Shown here: positions 6,979 through 16,403 of the stretch, piece after piece | Layout of the letters: each line of letters opens with the position of its first letter | How positions within the stretch are numbered: the stretch's first letter is position 1 | DNA from: an uncultured Bacilli bacterium | GTDB lineage: Bacteria > Bacillota_I > Bacilli_A > RF39 > UBA660 | Length of the DNA: 51,653 nucleotides | NCBI GenBank assembly: GCA_934162265.1 | Contig: CAKPHZ010000008.1 | Location: 1 to 51,653 of the forward strand | Reading direction: 5' to 3' | Notes under the pieces: generated by a model | What the model saw: only the letters and a program-made list of their open reading frames with translations | Told to the model about the DNA's origin: nothing | Databases searched by the model: none | Translations under genes and position numbers: made by a program

Positions 6979-9900
6979 TTATCTTTTAACAGACCAGTGA
7001 CTAATTTTATCTTTATCTTCTGAAGGTAGATCACTTAAATTAATGTCATTATCTAAATTAGAAATATCATAAGGAACTAATTTCTCAATAATTTTATAAT
7101 TACCATCGCTTTGTTCCGTTAAGATAATGTAGTAAGCCTTTCCATTTTCGTTTCTATTTTTAATTCCTATACCAGCGCCTCTTAAAGTTTGAATATTCTC
7201 TTTTTTATCTTTAAAATGTATATGTCCTTGAAAAACTGCATCATAATTCTTAGGTTCAACTATTAATCGATGATTATTCAAATCTTTAATAGAATGACAT
7301 AATAAGATTTTTTTATTACCTAAAGCAATTTCTCTAGTTAAGGGATAAAGTTTTAAATTTTTTACTTGATTAGCAGTTAATTTTTCTTTTGTCCATGTAC
7401 TATTTTTTAAAGTTTCATCATAAGAAAAAGTTTCTTCTAAATGTTGTTTTAAAAAATCAATTCCTTTAGTAATATACATTTCATGATTTCCCATCACAGA
7501 CTTCACTTGATATTGATCTAACAACTCTAAAACCTCACGAGGATTTGGACCAGTTCCAATATTATCTCCCAAAGAATAAATTTCATCTACCCTATTTTTC
7601 TTAGCATCAGAAAGAATTGCTAAAGTAGGTTCAAACAATCCATGAGAATCCGAAAAAATAGCTATCTTTTTTAATTTTTTTCGTGATTGATACTGAAATA
7701 ATTGTTTTTTCAATTCTTGCAAATCTTCGATTTGTTGTCTCTTATCCATTGAAGTATTTATTTCTGATGTTGGAATTTTAATAGGAGAAGAAATTCTAGT
7801 ATTAGGTTTTTGTGTAATAGCAAACTTTAAATGGTATTGTTTAGCAATCCGAATTTCCTCATCTGAAGGTTCACGCCCTCCTGGTAAAATAATATAACTA
7901 GGATTTAATCCTTCTCTAAAACATAAAGCTTCAGCGTTGCTTCCTTCCCTTGCCTCACTAGTCTCAAGGATTCCTCTTTGCTTTCTTACAAAATCGTGAA
8001 TTTCATTACTATTTTTTTGAATACTACCATTACGATTACTATTCATATTACTAGGAGAGCTCATAATAAAATGATTACTAGAAACATTATCATAGCCAAA
8101 AATAATTTGATCGGTTTTTTCAAAATAATAAACTTGATTACGATAACTAATTGGAGATAAACAAATAAAATTCTTTTCTCCAGAAGCTATTCCTCGAGCA
8201 ACCTCATCAACTTCTTCACTATCTCCAAGAACATGTGCATACAAAAGATATTCTTTATCAGAAAAATCAAGTGTCTCTACTCCATATAACGAACTCTTTT
8301 CTTTATCTAAAAGTTTATCATAAGCAAAAGAATTTGGAAGTACTTTGCTTAACATCATCTCTGACTCCAAAGCATATAAATCTCGCATTTTCTGAGAAAA
8401 AGACTGAATTTGAAAGGAAGAATTAAAAATAATATCAATATTTTGAAAAATACGTGTAGCAAGCTGCTGCAAAGACTTTTTATCATTTAAATTGATTATT
8501 GTTTCAATCATAGAAGTATAAATCATCATAAATTCAATATTTTCATTCAATTCAGGATATTCTCGGTCATTAAACTGCAACTTTCTTAGTTCCTTGGTAT
8601 CTCCATAAATAAATAATTGTTGCTTAAGGGAAAATAAATCCTCATTAAATAGCATTTGACAAATAATGTTTTTTAGTTCCTCTTTATCTAATTTTCTCTC
8701 TTCAAAAAGCTTAGTTTGAAATTCATTTTTTAGAAAAGAATAAACTTTATCACAGTCTTCTAAAGAAGAAATTTTACCTCTCAAAATCTCTTTTTCCTTT
8801 CGTTGAAACAAAAATAATACTTTATTTTTTTCTTCCAAAGTTAATTCACGATGAAGTAAAGAGACAGAAATACAAAAATCACGATAAACAGTATAATTTT
8901 CTAACAAATCAAGAAAATTTCCAATTTGAACATTGCCCTCATTGCAATGAGGATACACATTCTGAAAAAAATAATCCTTTACTTGTTTAGCATTTTTTAT
9001 ATCTTCTTCTTGAATAATTTTAACAATATTAGAAAAATATTTAGGATTATTTGCCAAGCTATACTGCCAAAATTGTTCTAAGGAAAAGCCTAGGTAAGAA
9101 ACAAAAGTTTCGATTGCTTGAAAATATTGAATAAACTCCTCTGTTCTTCCACGAAAAAATGGTAACATTAAAAACATTCTTTCTACCTTTTTATCCTGAA
9201 GATCTAAATGATACATCTTAGCATAAATATGTTTTATATATTCTTTATCTTTTTTTAACTTATCATCAAGAATAGACAAAACTTGATAAGGATCCAAGTA
9301 ATTTAACATAAAATCAAAAACTTTCAAAGGAATTTTTTTAGAAAGTAACAATTGATAATCTACATTCTCTCCCAAAGTTTCTCTCATTTTAGCATTGATT
9401 TCTTCCTGATGAACTTCCAATATTTCTTTTTTGGTTTTCAAACGAATATCAGATAATACAATTATAAAGAGTTGACTTAGAGAAAGAGAAGAAACAAAAG
9501 TTTGAACCATTTCATTAGGAAGTGTTCTTCTAAAATCAAAGAAGCTAGAGTAATCAAAATTTTCATCCTTTACTTCTTTTTGCAAAAATTGATCTATCTT
9601 TTGTTTTTGAGAGAAATATAATCGATTTCTAATTTCATCCGCAAAATCATTATAATCTATATAATTAAAAATAATATTTAAGATTTGTCTAAAGTCTAAT
9701 TGTTGAATAATAGACTCAATAAAATCAGATGGTAATTTTTCTGAGTTACCAGCAAAAATCCTCACGCTATTAAAATTTTTATCTTGTAACATTTCTTTAA
9801 CAAAACAATTAATTTCATTCTTTTTTAAAGAAAAAAGTTCTTCTTTTATTTTCTTAGAAACTACTCTATAATCTGTTAAAATTTGAAACGATTGTTTTCC

Positions 9901-10533
9901 ATTTAAAAGCAAAATAGCTTTTTTTATCAATTCTTCAGGAATGGGATCATCCCCATAATAAATTGGTAAAAAAAGAGCGGTATAAAAGAAATCATTATCA
10001 TGTATCTTTTTTTCTAAAATTTTATCCATTTCTTTTTTTCTAAGTCGATAAATCTCACAAGAGGAAGTATGGAAAATAAGTGCACGAAAAAGTTGCTCAT
10101 CATTAAGATTTAAAATAATATCATCAATCATTTCAAGAGGATAAAAAGAACGCATTATATTCAAATAGTCAAAATCTTCTTCTTTTAATTTTCTTTTTAG
10201 TTCTCGAACAAAAGCTTCGCGATTAGAAAAATAGGCTTCACGTGTTAGTACCTCATTTTTACTTTTAAAAATAATTTGAAAAATCTGATCATCACTCAGC
10301 AAATGTAAAAGATCCCTCAAAATAGAAGTTGGAACTCGATCATAAGAATTTAAGAAAAGGGAAACACAATTATATTGGCTTTTCTTTAATCCACTCTTAA
10401 ATCCTTTTTTATTTTTGCGATAAAGTTTTTCTTTTTCTTGTTCTGAGATACCATATTCAAATAATTTAGACATTATAGCATCTATCTGTTCATTTCTATT
10501 TTCTTGTTTTGATAAAAGAACATTATTCACCAC
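6979..10533 (-). CDS. Large helical-repeat protein with C-terminal metallophosphoesterase
   Basis: A protein of about 1184 residues in three parts. The N-terminal half (about 1-450) has roughly six repeats of 60-65 residues, each with a pattern like LPxEMIxxxLxxLxxxQLFxIIL and a charged helix, suggesting an alpha-solenoid. The middle (about 760-930) contains IIFGYDNVSSNHFIMSSP and EGLNPSYIILPGG; from memory this resembles an uncharacterised domain in large gut Firmicutes proteins, but it cannot be checked here. The last 230 residues are a calcineurin-like phosphoesterase with all metal motifs: SDSHG, GDN, GNHE, CHS and GHIH, resembling the YfcE/MJ0936 type. The GTG at 10533 follows AGAGGTGG; a GTG at 10542 is an alternative. 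A 58-residue gene lies directly upstream in the same operon. The substrate is unknown. Confidence 0.75.
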   Translation of the reverse strand: MVNNVLLSKQENRNEQIDAIMSKLFEYGISEQEKEKLYRKNKKGFKSGLKKSQYNCVSLFLNSYDRVPTSILRDLLHLLSDDQIFQIIFKSKNEVLTREAYFSNREAFVRELKRKLKEEDFDYLNIMRSFYPLEMIDDIILNLNDEQLFRALIFHTSSCEIYRLRKKEMDKILEKKIHDNDFFYTALFLPIYYGDDPIPEELIKKAILLLNGKQSFQILTDYRVVSKKIKEELFSLKKNEINCFVKEMLQDKNFNSVRIFAGNSEKLPSDFIESIIQQLDFRQILNIIFNYIDYNDFADEIRNRLYFSQKQKIDQFLQKEVKDENFDYSSFFDFRRTLPNEMVQTFVSSLSLSQLFIIVLSDIRLKTKKEILEVHQEEINAKMRETLGENVDYQLLLSKKIPLKVFDFMLNYLDPYQVLSILDDKLKKDKEYIKHIYAKMYHLDLQDKKVERMFLMLPFFRGRTEEFIQYFQAIETFVSYLGFSLEQFWQYSLANNPKYFSNIVKIIQEEDIKNAKQVKDYFFQNVYPHCNEGNVQIGNFLDLLENYTVYRDFCISVSLLHRELTLEEKNKVLFLFQRKEKEILRGKISSLEDCDKVYSFLKNEFQTKLFEERKLDKEELKNIICQMLFNEDLFSLKQQLFIYGDTKELRKLQFNDREYPELNENIEFMMIYTSMIETIINLNDKKSLQQLATRIFQNIDIIFNSSFQIQSFSQKMRDLYALESEMMLSKVLPNSFAYDKLLDKEKSSLYGVETLDFSDKEYLLYAHVLGDSEEVDEVARGIASGEKNFICLSPISYRNQVYYFEKTDQIIFGYDNVSSNHFIMSSPSNMNSNRNGSIQKNSNEIHDFVRKQRGILETSEAREGSNAEALCFREGLNPSYIILPGGREPSDEEIRIAKQYHLKFAITQKPNTRISSPIKIPTSEINTSMDKRQQIEDLQELKKQLFQYQSRKKLKKIAIFSDSHGLFEPTLAILSDAKKNRVDEIYSLGDNIGTGPNPREVLELLDQYQVKSVMGNHEMYITKGIDFLKQHLEETFSYDETLKNSTWTKEKLTANQVKNLKLYPLTREIALGNKKILLCHSIKDLNNHRLIVEPKNYDAVFQGHIHFKDKKENIQTLRGAGIGIKNRNENGKAYYIILTEQSDGNYKIIEKLVPYDISNLDNDINLSDLPSEDKDKISHWSVKR

Positions 10534-10555
10534 TTCTTCCACCTCTTTTTCTCTT

Positions 10556-10732
10556 TTATTTCTTTTTTTCTAAAACTTTTTTTTGTAATGATTCTTCTTC
10601 TTTTTTATTTGCCATTTTTTCATACTGATTAAGGTGCTTCCAAGACTCAGAAAAAGTAGATTGTTCCGAATCAATTAATGTAAGCATTTTTTTTAAGGAA
10701 TTTAAGTCACTAGCATTAATAATCTTTTTCAT
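10556..10732 (-). CDS. Small Lys/Glu-rich protein (58 residues) upstream of the phosphoesterase
   Basis: A short ORF beginning MKKIINASDLNSLKKM and ending in a run of Lys/Glu residues. It is preceded by AGAAGGAG with about nine bases to the ATG. Its stop is 22 bases before the start of the 1187-residue gene, so the two are probably cotranscribed. It has no membrane segment and looks like a charged helical peptide. Function is unknown; the tight linkage suggests it works with, or regulates, the large protein. Confidence 0.6.
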   Translation of the reverse strand: MKKIINASDLNSLKKMLTLIDSEQSTFSESWKHLNQYEKMANKKEEESLQKKVLEKKK

Positions 10733-10833
10733 ATAAAATACGCTCCTTCTAGGGTTTATACAATAAATATTAAATACATTATAACAAATCTAAAATGAAA
10801 TGAAAATACTAAATCAGTACTTTCCTCAAAAGA

Positions 10834-10858
10834 AAAAGACCCAATCTAAAATTGTGTC
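10834..10858 (-). terminator. Terminator of the phe/trp synthetase operon
   Basis: Stem GAC-CAAT/ATTG-GTC with one mismatch followed by UUUUUCUUUU, immediately after the trpS stop codon. Confidence 0.75.
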
Positions 10859-11947
10859 CTAATCTTTGTTATACTTCTCTTTTTGACGAGAAATTAATTC
10901 TTTGTCTGAAAAATAGCAAATCCTCATTGCTTCTTTAAATTCTTTCATTGTTTCCTGAGCAATTTCTCTTGCTTTCTTGCTGCCATCTTCTAAAATTTGA
11001 TAAACTTCGTCAATATTTTTCTCATATTTCTTTCTTCTCTCACGAATAGGAGCAAGTTCTGCTTGAAGAATAGAATTTAAAAATTTCTTAATTGTTCTAT
11101 CCCCTACGCCACCTTGTTGATAGTGTTTTTTCAAATCATTCAAATCTTGATATTCTGGCAAGTATTTTGAAAAATCATCCGCTTTGCAAAAAGCATCTAA
11201 ATAAGTAAAAACAACATTCCCTTCAAGATGACCAGGATCAGTAATTTTAATATGAGTAGGATCCGTATACATACTCATTACCTTCTTCTCAATCACATCA
11301 GCATCATCAGACAAATAAATACAATTTCCTAAGGATTTACTCATCTTTGCCTTACCATCTAAACCAGGTAAACGATTACAAATCTCAACTTCTGGAAGAA
11401 CTGCCTTGGGCTCAACCAATACTTCTCCATAAGTTTTATTAAAACTACGAACAATCTCTCTTGTTTGTTCAATCATTGGCAATTGATCTTCACCAACAGG
11501 AACAATATTTGCTTTAAATGCTGTAATATCGGCAGCTTGACTTACAGGATAAATCAAAAATCCTGCTGGAATACTATTTTCAAAATTTCTTAACTTAATT
11601 TCTTCTTTTATTGTAGGATTTCTCTCCAACCTAGATAAAGTCACTAAATTTAAATAATAAAATGTAAATTCACAAAGTTCAGGAATTTGAGATTGAACAA
11701 AAATAATACTTTTCTTAGGATCAATTCCAACAGATAAATAATCTAAAGCAACCTCAATAATATTATCACGAACTTTATCCATATTATAAGCATTATCCGT
11801 GATAGCTTGCGCATCTGCTATCTCAATAAAGATTTTAGAAAATTCTCCACTATTTTGTAATTCTACTCTTCTTTTTAAAGAACCAACATAATGTCCTAAA
11901 TGTAATCGACCAGTAGGCCTATCTCCAGTTAACATAATTTTTTCCAT
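10859..11947 (-). CDS. trpS: Tryptophanyl-tRNA synthetase
   Basis: A class I aminoacyl-tRNA synthetase of 362 residues that charges tRNA-Trp. The N-terminus has TGDRPTGRLHLGHYVGSL with the HIGH-type motif (HLGHY), and KMSKSLGN is the KMSKS loop. Length is slightly above the usual 330-340. GGAGGTG lies just before the ATG. It is the last gene of the operon led by a Phe-type T-box, separated from pheT by only 23 bases without a visible terminator or promoter, so its expression may follow phenylalanine rather than tryptophan charging. Confidence 0.97.
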   Translation of the reverse strand: MEKIMLTGDRPTGRLHLGHYVGSLKRRVELQNSGEFSKIFIEIADAQAITDNAYNMDKVRDNIIEVALDYLSVGIDPKKSIIFVQSQIPELCEFTFYYLNLVTLSRLERNPTIKEEIKLRNFENSIPAGFLIYPVSQAADITAFKANIVPVGEDQLPMIEQTREIVRSFNKTYGEVLVEPKAVLPEVEICNRLPGLDGKAKMSKSLGNCIYLSDDADVIEKKVMSMYTDPTHIKITDPGHLEGNVVFTYLDAFCKADDFSKYLPEYQDLNDLKKHYQQGGVGDRTIKKFLNSILQAELAPIRERRKKYEKNIDEVYQILEDGSKKAREIAQETMKEFKEAMRICYFSDKELISRQKEKYNKD

Positions 11948-11970
11948 TATTTTTACACCTCCACTAAATA

Positions 11971-14343
11971 TTAATCATGATCTCTTAAAATAGCTTCATA
12001 TTTATCGGTTACCTCTTGAATAACTTTTTCAAACAAAAGAGTAACCTCTTCATCAGTTAATGTCTTTGTATAATCCTCGAAAGTTAAGGAAAAAGCAATC
12101 GATTTTTTATCTTCATCAATATTTTTTCCTACATAAACATCAAAGACTTTAATATCCGTTAATTTTTTCCCGCCAGCTTTTTTGATTACTTTAATAATAT
12201 CCTCTGCTAAAATATTTTTATCAAGGATAACAGCAAAATCTTTCTTAATACTAGGAAATTTATTTAACTCTTTATATTTATTTTTCCCTGTTTTATTTTG
12301 AAGTAGTTTATCCAAAGAAATCTCTGCTACAAAAACATCATCATCAACTACATTAGGATGAAGCTTTCCTATAATACCAACTCTCTTCCCAGAGACCTCA
12401 ATATAAGCACTCTGACCAGGATGAAATTCAAGAGGAAATTCTCCCATAACAAAGCGATAGCGACCAGCATATCCTAAAGAATGGAACAATTCTTCAACAA
12501 TTCCTTTTATCATATAAAAATCAACTTTTTTAGTTTGATTCAAACCAAGATAATATTCTCCAGACATTACCATGGCTAATTTATACTCTTCTCCATAAGT
12601 ATTATTCGACAAATAAAACCCCTTTGCCATTTCAAAAATAGAAATATCATTCAAATTTCTAGATTTATTATATTGATAAACCTTCATTAAACTAGGAATC
12701 AAAGAATATCTTAGAGCATTCTTTTCTACAGATAAAGGATCAAGTAACATTACTGTATCAAACTGATCTGTTGTATATTGATGAACAACACTATCAGGTA
12801 AAAAGATTTGGGTCAATACTTCATTTAATCCTAAATCAACCATCTTATTTCGAATAAATCTAGTCGTTTTATCATAACTTCCCGCCTTAATTGGAAGATT
12901 AGGTAATTTGCCTTGAATATTATTAATTCCATAAATACGCCCTACTTCTTCAATTAAATCCTCTTTTATTGAAATATCAAGTCTTCTAGAAGGAACAGAT
13001 ACCAGCATTGTATCATTTTCTATTTTAGTAACAAATCCTAATCGTTCAAAAACTTGAACAATCGAATTTAAACTAATATCTGTACCAAGAACAGAATTAA
13101 TATCATGACAAGTAATAGAAATTACTTTATCCAAAGAAGTTGTCTGATCATAAACATATGAGTAAGAGCAAACACTACCACTTGCATATTTTTCTAGTAG
13201 ATGACAAGCTCTATCCATTGCCATATATGTTCTCTTAGGATCAAGTCCTTTTTCAAAACGATTAGAAGCTTCACTTCTTAAAATTCTCTTACTAGTCTTT
13301 CTAACACTAACTGCATCAAAAATAGCAGACTCAATAATAATAGAAGTAGTATCATCAGAAACTTCAGTACTAAATCCTCCCATTACACCAGCAAGACCAA
13401 TTGCTCCATCTTGATTAGCAATTATAATATCTTCTTTAGATAATACTCTATCTTGTCCATCTAAAGTTTTCAACTTCTCCCCATCAATTGCATCTCGAAC
13501 AATTAATTTATCTCCAAGACAAGCAGCATCATAAAAATGAAGTGGTTGACCAGTTTCTAACATCACATAATTAGAAATATCAACAACATTATTTATTGGT
13601 CTTATTCCACAAGCAATAAGCCTATTTTTAATAAAAGCAGGACTTTCTCCTATCTTTACATTTTTAACCTTCTTGGTAAGATAAAGACTACAACGATTAC
13701 TCTGAATATCTACAGAAAATCCTAGATTTTCATCTTGAACAGTAGAATAAGAAGTATTTATTTCTTTTACCTTTAGAGAATAAATTGCCCCAAGTTCATA
13801 AGCAAGACCAAGCATGCTAAGTTCATCTCCACGATTAGCTGTCAATTCAAAATCAATAACTTCATCATCTAATCCCAAATAATGAATAGGATCTTCTCCA
13901 ATAACAGCATCTTCTCCTAACTCTGCAATTCCTTCAATATCTTCTTTAGATAAAAATTTACTATCTAACCCTAATTCTTTAATAGAGCAAAGCATACCAT
14001 TAGAAACACACCCACGAATAATTCCCTTTTTAATTACACCACCAGGTAATACTGCACCATCTTTAGCAACAATTACTTTTAATCCTTCTCTTACATTAGG
14101 AGCTCCACAAACAATATCTAAAGTTTCATCACCAATATCTACCTTACATAAATGTAAATGATCACTATCTGGATGCATCTTCACTTCTAAAACTTTACCA
14201 ATAACTAAAGAAGTAGCAGAAATAAGTGGTCCACAAGAATCATATTCATTTCCAACAAGTACCATATCTTTAGCAATCTCTTCTATTGGTTTCTTATCAT
14301 CAATATCAATATAATCCTTAATAAAATTTCTTGATAATATCAT
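11971..14343 (-). CDS. pheT: Phenylalanyl-tRNA synthetase beta subunit
   Basis: A beta chain of about 790 residues. The order is as usual: an EMAP-like tRNA-binding domain (about 35-150, VIGKVLEVKMHPDSDHLHLCKVD region), B3/B4 editing region (about 210-390), B5 domain, the core catalytic-like domain and a C-terminal anticodon-binding FDX-ACB domain ending in TDKYEAILRDHD. The start is the ATG at 14343, since GGATGGAG precedes it and it follows the pheS stop by one base. A longer reading to 14367 would overlap pheS. Forms the alpha2-beta2 enzyme with PheS. Confidence 0.97.
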   Translation of the reverse strand: MILSRNFIKDYIDIDDKKPIEEIAKDMVLVGNEYDSCGPLISATSLVIGKVLEVKMHPDSDHLHLCKVDIGDETLDIVCGAPNVREGLKVIVAKDGAVLPGGVIKKGIIRGCVSNGMLCSIKELGLDSKFLSKEDIEGIAELGEDAVIGEDPIHYLGLDDEVIDFELTANRGDELSMLGLAYELGAIYSLKVKEINTSYSTVQDENLGFSVDIQSNRCSLYLTKKVKNVKIGESPAFIKNRLIACGIRPINNVVDISNYVMLETGQPLHFYDAACLGDKLIVRDAIDGEKLKTLDGQDRVLSKEDIIIANQDGAIGLAGVMGGFSTEVSDDTTSIIIESAIFDAVSVRKTSKRILRSEASNRFEKGLDPKRTYMAMDRACHLLEKYASGSVCSYSYVYDQTTSLDKVISITCHDINSVLGTDISLNSIVQVFERLGFVTKIENDTMLVSVPSRRLDISIKEDLIEEVGRIYGINNIQGKLPNLPIKAGSYDKTTRFIRNKMVDLGLNEVLTQIFLPDSVVHQYTTDQFDTVMLLDPLSVEKNALRYSLIPSLMKVYQYNKSRNLNDISIFEMAKGFYLSNNTYGEEYKLAMVMSGEYYLGLNQTKKVDFYMIKGIVEELFHSLGYAGRYRFVMGEFPLEFHPGQSAYIEVSGKRVGIIGKLHPNVVDDDVFVAEISLDKLLQNKTGKNKYKELNKFPSIKKDFAVILDKNILAEDIIKVIKKAGGKKLTDIKVFDVYVGKNIDEDKKSIAFSLTFEDYTKTLTDEEVTLLFEKVIQEVTDKYEAILRDHD

Positions 14344-14344
14344 T

Positions 14345-15391
14345 TTATTCTCCATCCTTTCTATCAAATTCTTTTAAAAAGCGAATATCATTTTGATACA
14401 TTAACCGAATATCAGGAATACCATATCTAAACATAGTAATCCTATCCCAACCAGGTCCGAAGGCAAATCCTCCCCAAACTTCTGGATCATAACCATTCAT
14501 ACGTAAAACATTAGGATGAACCATACCAGCGGCAAATACTTCAATCCAACCAATTTGTTTACATAAGCTACATCCTTTGCCATGACATTTAAAACAAGTA
14601 ACATCAACTTCATAAGAAGGTTCCGTAAAAGGAAAATAACTAGGTCTAAAACGTAAATCCAAATTGCTACCTAACATATGTCTAGCAAACACTTCTAAAG
14701 TTCCTTTCAAATCAGCTAAAGAAACATGATTTTCTTTTTTATCAATAACAAGTCCCTCTATCTGAGAAAATTGAGGTGCATGCGTAGCATCATCTTCACG
14801 ACGATAAGTTTTACCAGGAACAATAATACGAATAGGTTCTTTTCCTTGTTTTTCCATCATATATCTTGCTTGAACAGAAGAAGTTTGTGTTCTAAGCAAA
14901 TAATCAGGAGTAATATAAAAACTATCTTGCATATCCCTAGCAGGATGTCCCTTTGGTAAATTCAATCTCTCAAAACAATACTCATCACTCTCTAATTCAG
15001 GACCAGATACAACATCATATCCCATAGACACAAACAAATCTTCAATTTCTTCAATAGCAAGACTCATTGGATGCTTGCTTCCTCTTCTTATCTTAGTAGA
15101 AGGAAGAGTAATATCGATTCTTTCACTTTCTAATTTTTCTTTCACTTTTTCTTCTTCTAGCTTTGTCTTTAAAGAAAGATATTTCTCCTGAAAGAGAACT
15201 TTAACCTCATTCATTGCTTGCCCAAAACTTTTTTTCTCTTCTTTAGGTAAATCTTTTATTGTAGCATTCAATTCACTAATTAATCCCTTTTTCCCTAAGT
15301 ATTTTACCTTTAATTCATTCAATTCCTCTAAATGAATAACTGTCTCAAAATCATAATTAATTTTTTTCTTTAATTCTTCAATTTTTTCCAT
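14345..15391 (-). CDS. pheS: Phenylalanyl-tRNA synthetase alpha subunit
   Basis: A class II synthetase catalytic chain of about 348 residues. A short N-terminal coiled coil is followed by the catalytic core with HPMSLAIEEIEDLF (motif 1), YRREDDATHAPQFSQIEG (motif 2) and GGFAFGPGWDRITM (motif 3). The start is ATG at 15391, preceded by AGGTGGAG; a GTG at 15403 lies in that SD. The coding region overlaps the 3' end of the HAD-like gene by 14 bases, so it is coupled to it. It is regulated by the upstream T-box. Confidence 0.97.
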   Translation of the reverse strand: MEKIEELKKKINYDFETVIHLEELNELKVKYLGKKGLISELNATIKDLPKEEKKSFGQAMNEVKVLFQEKYLSLKTKLEEEKVKEKLESERIDITLPSTKIRRGSKHPMSLAIEEIEDLFVSMGYDVVSGPELESDEYCFERLNLPKGHPARDMQDSFYITPDYLLRTQTSSVQARYMMEKQGKEPIRIIVPGKTYRREDDATHAPQFSQIEGLVIDKKENHVSLADLKGTLEVFARHMLGSNLDLRFRPSYFPFTEPSYEVDVTCFKCHGKGCSLCKQIGWIEVFAAGMVHPNVLRMNGYDPEVWGGFAFGPGWDRITMFRYGIPDIRLMYQNDIRFLKEFDRKDGE

Positions 15392-15833
15392 TCTTATCTC
15401 CACCTTTTTTTAATATTTTAATAACTTCTTTTCCAATTTCTTTCAAGCCATTTCCACCAATACTTTGTGATGGTAACTTAATTACATGTGATTGTAGTAA
15501 AGAAAGATCATACTCATCCTCTAAAACACAATAATCAGTAATCTCATGATGCATTTTTAGGTAAGAAATAATTTCTTTTTCCCTAGAATTACATTTTGGA
15601 GTAAATCCATAAACTTCCATACCTGCTTGTTCTAATGTCTCAATTAAATATCTCATAATTGAATTGTGATTTCCTGTAAAATAGTATGTATTTTTTATTG
15701 AAGAAGAAATGACTATTTTAGCTTCCATAGTTTGAACAATTTCTCTTAAAATTTCTAAATTTTCTTTATCAATCTTATCCATTTCTTGATAAGTATCCAA
15801 AACTCCATTAAAATCTAAAAATACAGCATACAT
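15378..15833 (-). CDS. HAD-like hydrolase-fold protein
   Basis: A 151-residue protein that starts MYAVFLDFNGVLD, the first motif of the haloacid dehalogenase fold, with SSS at motif II and a VLEDEYDL segment near the end as likely motif IV. This resembles the HAD domain of the Swiss Army Knife RNA-repair group. In the first motif the usual DxD reads DFN, so the second aspartate (general acid/base in phosphatases) is replaced by Asn. It lies in the T-box operon between a 94-residue gene and pheS, with weak SD sequence, so coupling to its neighbours is likely. A role linked to tRNA or nucleic acid metabolism is suggested only by context. Confidence 0.65.
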   Translation of the reverse strand: MYAVFLDFNGVLDTYQEMDKIDKENLEILREIVQTMEAKIVISSSIKNTYYFTGNHNSIMRYLIETLEQAGMEVYGFTPKCNSREKEIISYLKMHHEITDYCVLEDEYDLSLLQSHVIKLPSQSIGGNGLKEIGKEVIKILKKGGDKNGKN

Positions 15834-15843
15834 CTCTTTAATA

Positions 15844-16128
15844 TTAGCTATTTTCTAACATATTAATAAATTCTTCTTTAGAAATTTTATCCAAATAATG
15901 ATTTATCTTATTCATAAAATCATGATGAGGCAAAAGTAAATCATCAATTCTTTCTATTACTACATAATCTACATTCTTAATTCCCAATCTTAGCAAGTAG
16001 CGAATATTTAATTCAACATCTCTTCGATCATTAATAATATCTTCAAGTTGATAAGCTTTTTGCTTTAATATTTTTTGATAAGCATCATGACTAATATACT
16101 TTAATAAGTACTCTGCACTACCTTTCAT
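15844..16128 (-). CDS. Hypothetical 94-residue protein, first gene of the T-box operon
   Basis: Starts MKGSAEYLLKYISHD at 16128, immediately after a strong AAAGGAGG. A longer reading to 16194 would translate through the T-box terminator region and is rejected. It is a soluble, mostly helical protein with no recognised motif; the stretch LGIKNVDYVVIERIDDLLLPH is the most hydrophobic part. Ten bases separate it from the HAD-like gene. Being first after the T-box, it is expressed on Phe-tRNA shortage with pheST. Function unknown. Confidence 0.7.
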   Translation of the reverse strand: MKGSAEYLLKYISHDAYQKILKQKAYQLEDIINDRRDVELNIRYLLRLGIKNVDYVVIERIDDLLLPHHDFMNKINHYLDKISKEEFINMLENS

Positions 16129-16143
16129 AATTCCTCCTTTAAA

Positions 16144-16368
16144 ACAAAAAAAGAAAGACAGCACTAAAGGACGAATAAAAATCCGTGGTACCACCTTTCT
16201 TTATAGAATAACTATACACTCAACTACCGATAATGAGGTAATCCATAGAAAACTAAAAGACTGAATTCATATGATAGAAATGGCTTAACTCTCACCTGCA
16301 TAAACTCTCTTAACATTTCTATTTTACATACTACTACTTTCTTTATTATCATTTTCTTTTCAAATACA
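16144..16368 (-). promoter_or_regulatory. T-box riboswitch leader, Phe specifier
   Basis: The leader contains the conserved T-box core AAGGTGGTACCACGG (16183-16197), followed by a terminator stem (AGAAAG/CTTTCT) and seven U (16144-16150). Upstream, a stem I carries AGAGAG and GGTGAGAG and, on its 3' side, GAATTCAG, where TTC (16263-16265) sits in the specifier loop position. Uncharged tRNA-Phe would pair at TTC and at the T-box and favour the antiterminator. The downstream pheS and pheT fit this specificity. Exact folding was done by eye. Confidence 0.9.
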
Positions 16369-16374
16369 ATTAGT

Positions 16375-16403
16375 ATTATAGTATAAAGAAGAAAATAAGT
16401 CAA
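16375..16403 (-). promoter_or_regulatory. Promoter of the T-box operon
   Basis: TTGACT (16398-16403), 17 bases, TATAAT (16375-16380). The -35 box overlaps the last codons of the upstream alpha-CTD-repeat gene. Confidence 0.85.

Noticed and set aside
16129..16194. N-terminal extension of the 94-residue protein (MVPRIFIRP...)
   Set aside because: It translates the T-box antiterminator/terminator; a strong SD and ATG lie at 16128.
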